A stretch of 64,000 nucleotides of DNA from Candidatus Poribacteria bacterium (GTDB lineage Bacteria; Poribacteria; WGA-4E; WGA-3G): positions 1,491,371-1,555,370 of the forward strand of contig OY282386.1 in assembly GCA_958295945.1 (NCBI GenBank). The letters are read 5' to 3'. Both the position numbers and the translations under genes were made by a program. A model generated the notes under the pieces. It was given only the letters and a program-made list of their open reading frames with translations, had not been told where the DNA came from and did no database searches. Positions 62,913 through 64,000 of this stretch are shown here, one piece after another. Position 1 is the stretch's first letter. The number at the start of each line of letters is the position of its first letter.

Positions 62913-64000
62913 CTATTTCCGTTGTTGTCGGATCTCCTTCAATCCTTCTTGATAGGTTGGATTATCCGGAGCAAGTTCAATCGCTTTCAAGGCAGCCGCC
63001 TCTGCTTCATCATACTGTCTGTCTTTATAGCACAACCAGGAGAGTGTGTTGTAATACGAGGCTGATTTAGAGGATAATTCAGTCGCTTTACACGCCAACG
63101 CAATCGCTTTTTCCATATTCCGATTGTGTTGGCCGTATAGATACGCAAGTCCATGATGTGCAGATGCCATCTCCGGCTTGAGTTCAATTGCACGAAGATA
63201 ATGTTTTTCGGCATCCTTAAACTTACCGTCTGTTGTATAGAGTGTTCCTAACATCAGATGCGATTCAGCATGATCAGAATTTAGCACGAGGGCATGTTTA
63301 AACTGTTTTATTGCATGCTGTGCAGCTCGTTTTTGCATATAAGCAATGCCAAGATGGTGGTAGGTTTCGGTTGTTTTCAGACCAAGTTGCACAGCACGTT
63401 TATAGTGTGCGATCGCTTGTGGCACATCTCCATGTTCCAATGCGATCCTACCAAAATCAGCAGATATATGTGCCGTATCAATATCTGATGTGCTATATGT
63501 AAGGATACGTTGAAATTCGCGTGCTGCTTCGTCGTATCTTTCGTATTTGAGGTAGGTATTCGCAAGTTGGACTAATGCGGCCACTTTGTTATCGGCATTC
63601 GCTACAAAAACAGCCTCAATATGTTTCTGAATATCGGTGGCTATTTTCTTGAGAGAACGGAAACGTGCCATTGATGCTTCGGCATTAGGTCCATCTCCGA
63701 TTTGACGATAGCATCGGGCAAGTTGATAGTGCAAATTGGACATTGTGGGAGATAATGCAAGACTTTTTTGAAAGGCAGTGATCGCCGTTTGCCAATTCCG
63801 GTTACGACTATGTAGCACACCGAGTTGATAGTGAGCATCAGCAAAATTGGGATCTCTGTTTAGTGCTTGCTGTTGTGAGGTAATCGCTTTCGCTATTTCG
63901 CCGCGTCCTGAATAGATTCTGCCGAGGTTATGCAGTGCTTTGGAAACGCCTACAGTGTCTTGTTCCACAACATTGGAGTAGAACTGAATTGCATCATCAA
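62913..64000 (-). CDS. TPR-repeat protein (5' end beyond window)
   Basis: At least 361 residues of tandem tetratricopeptide repeats, with the consensus A..AY..LG..Y...G....A...F..AL..NP recognisable in about nine to ten units. Examples are ALHNLGRIYSGRGEIAKAI and HAESHLMLGTLYTTDGKFKDAEKHYLRAI. The frame is open to the window edge and continues past the apparent GTG at 63968 with DDAIQFYSN, so the gene begins outside. Its stop lies one base from the LamG stop, so the two genes converge. Confidence 0.9.
   Translation of the reverse strand, partial: DDAIQFYSNVVEQDTVGVSKALHNLGRIYSGRGEIAKAITSQQQALNRDPNFADAHYQLGVLHSRNRNWQTAITAFQKSLALSPTMSNLHYQLARCYRQIGDGPNAEASMARFRSLKKIATDIQKHIEAVFVANADNKVAALVQLANTYLKYERYDEAAREFQRILTYSTSDIDTAHISADFGRIALEHGDVPQAIAHYKRAVQLGLKTTETYHHLGIAYMQKRAAQHAIKQFKHALVLNSDHAESHLMLGTLYTTDGKFKDAEKHYLRAIELKPEMASAHHGLAYLYGQHNRNMEKAIALACKATELSSKSASYYNTLSWLCYKDRQYDEAEAAALKAIELAPDNPTYQEGLKEIRQQRK

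Noticed and set aside
1-64000. CRISPR array, tRNA or rRNA genes
   Set aside because: No regularly spaced direct repeats and no cloverleaf or rRNA-like sequence were seen on either strand by eye.

Overview
Organism. The window is AT-rich bacterial DNA with short intergenic gaps and clear Shine-Dalgarno sites. Its gene mix is planctomycete-type c-type cytochrome/WD40, DUF1549-DUF1553 and DUF1501 proteins, a type I sulfatase, PhyH, Gfo/Idh/MocA, several Uma2 proteins, LamG and a caspase-like protein. By inference this fits a Candidatus Poribacteria-like or PVC-adjacent marine or sponge-associated bacterium that respires aerobically. No rRNA, tRNA or CRISPR array was seen.

Layout. 1-2.2 kb holds a YceI protein and a Mn/Zn-binding lipoprotein, both on the minus strand. 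2.3-14.3 kb holds exported surface and catabolic proteins: cytochrome c/WD40/HMA, sulfatase, DUF1549/DUF1553, DUF1501, a barrel-like protein and a PPC protein. 14.5-20.5 kb encodes a cytochrome b6-type bc complex (Rieske, split cytochrome b, a 1054-residue octaheme cytochrome c, a monoheme cytochrome). 20.5-28.3 kb encodes a CydA-like protein without CydB, three c-type cytochromes and two cupredoxin-like proteins. 28.3-39.1 kb is an ABC transporter and a complete heme-copper oxidase locus (coxB, coxA, ctaA, ctaB, two coxC-type genes, coxD, sco) interrupted by an orphan DNA methyltransferase. 39.2-48.7 kb is an unusual neighbourhood where six copies of a PCP_red-type domain are spread over four genes, beside an Mrp ATPase. 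48.8-54.2 kb is accessory. 54.2-60.7 kb, on the minus strand, is a sulfur/cysteine cluster (NIL, JAMM protease, MoaD/CysO-like carrier, APS reductase, cysteine synthase, Rrf2 regulator). It is split by a caspase-like gene, a lipoprotein and an M48 protease gene broken by a small inverted-repeat element. 60.8-64 kb holds a decayed IS4-type transposase, a LamG protein and a TPR protein running off the window.

How it fits together. The respiratory genes form a plausible chain: quinol to the b6-type complex, to multiheme and monoheme cytochromes and cupredoxins, to the heme-copper oxidase, with heme A synthesis and copper insertion encoded alongside.

Most notable. The cytochrome/WD40 gene has an in-frame UGA exactly where an HMA metal-binding domain needs the first Cys of its CxxC. 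A hairpin follows at SECIS distance, so a selenocysteine-containing UxxC HMA domain is likely. A second, weaker UGA/hairpin candidate ends a PCP_red gene at 48644. A small beta module is inserted in the CuA domain of Cox2 and recurs in two cytochromes of the same locus.
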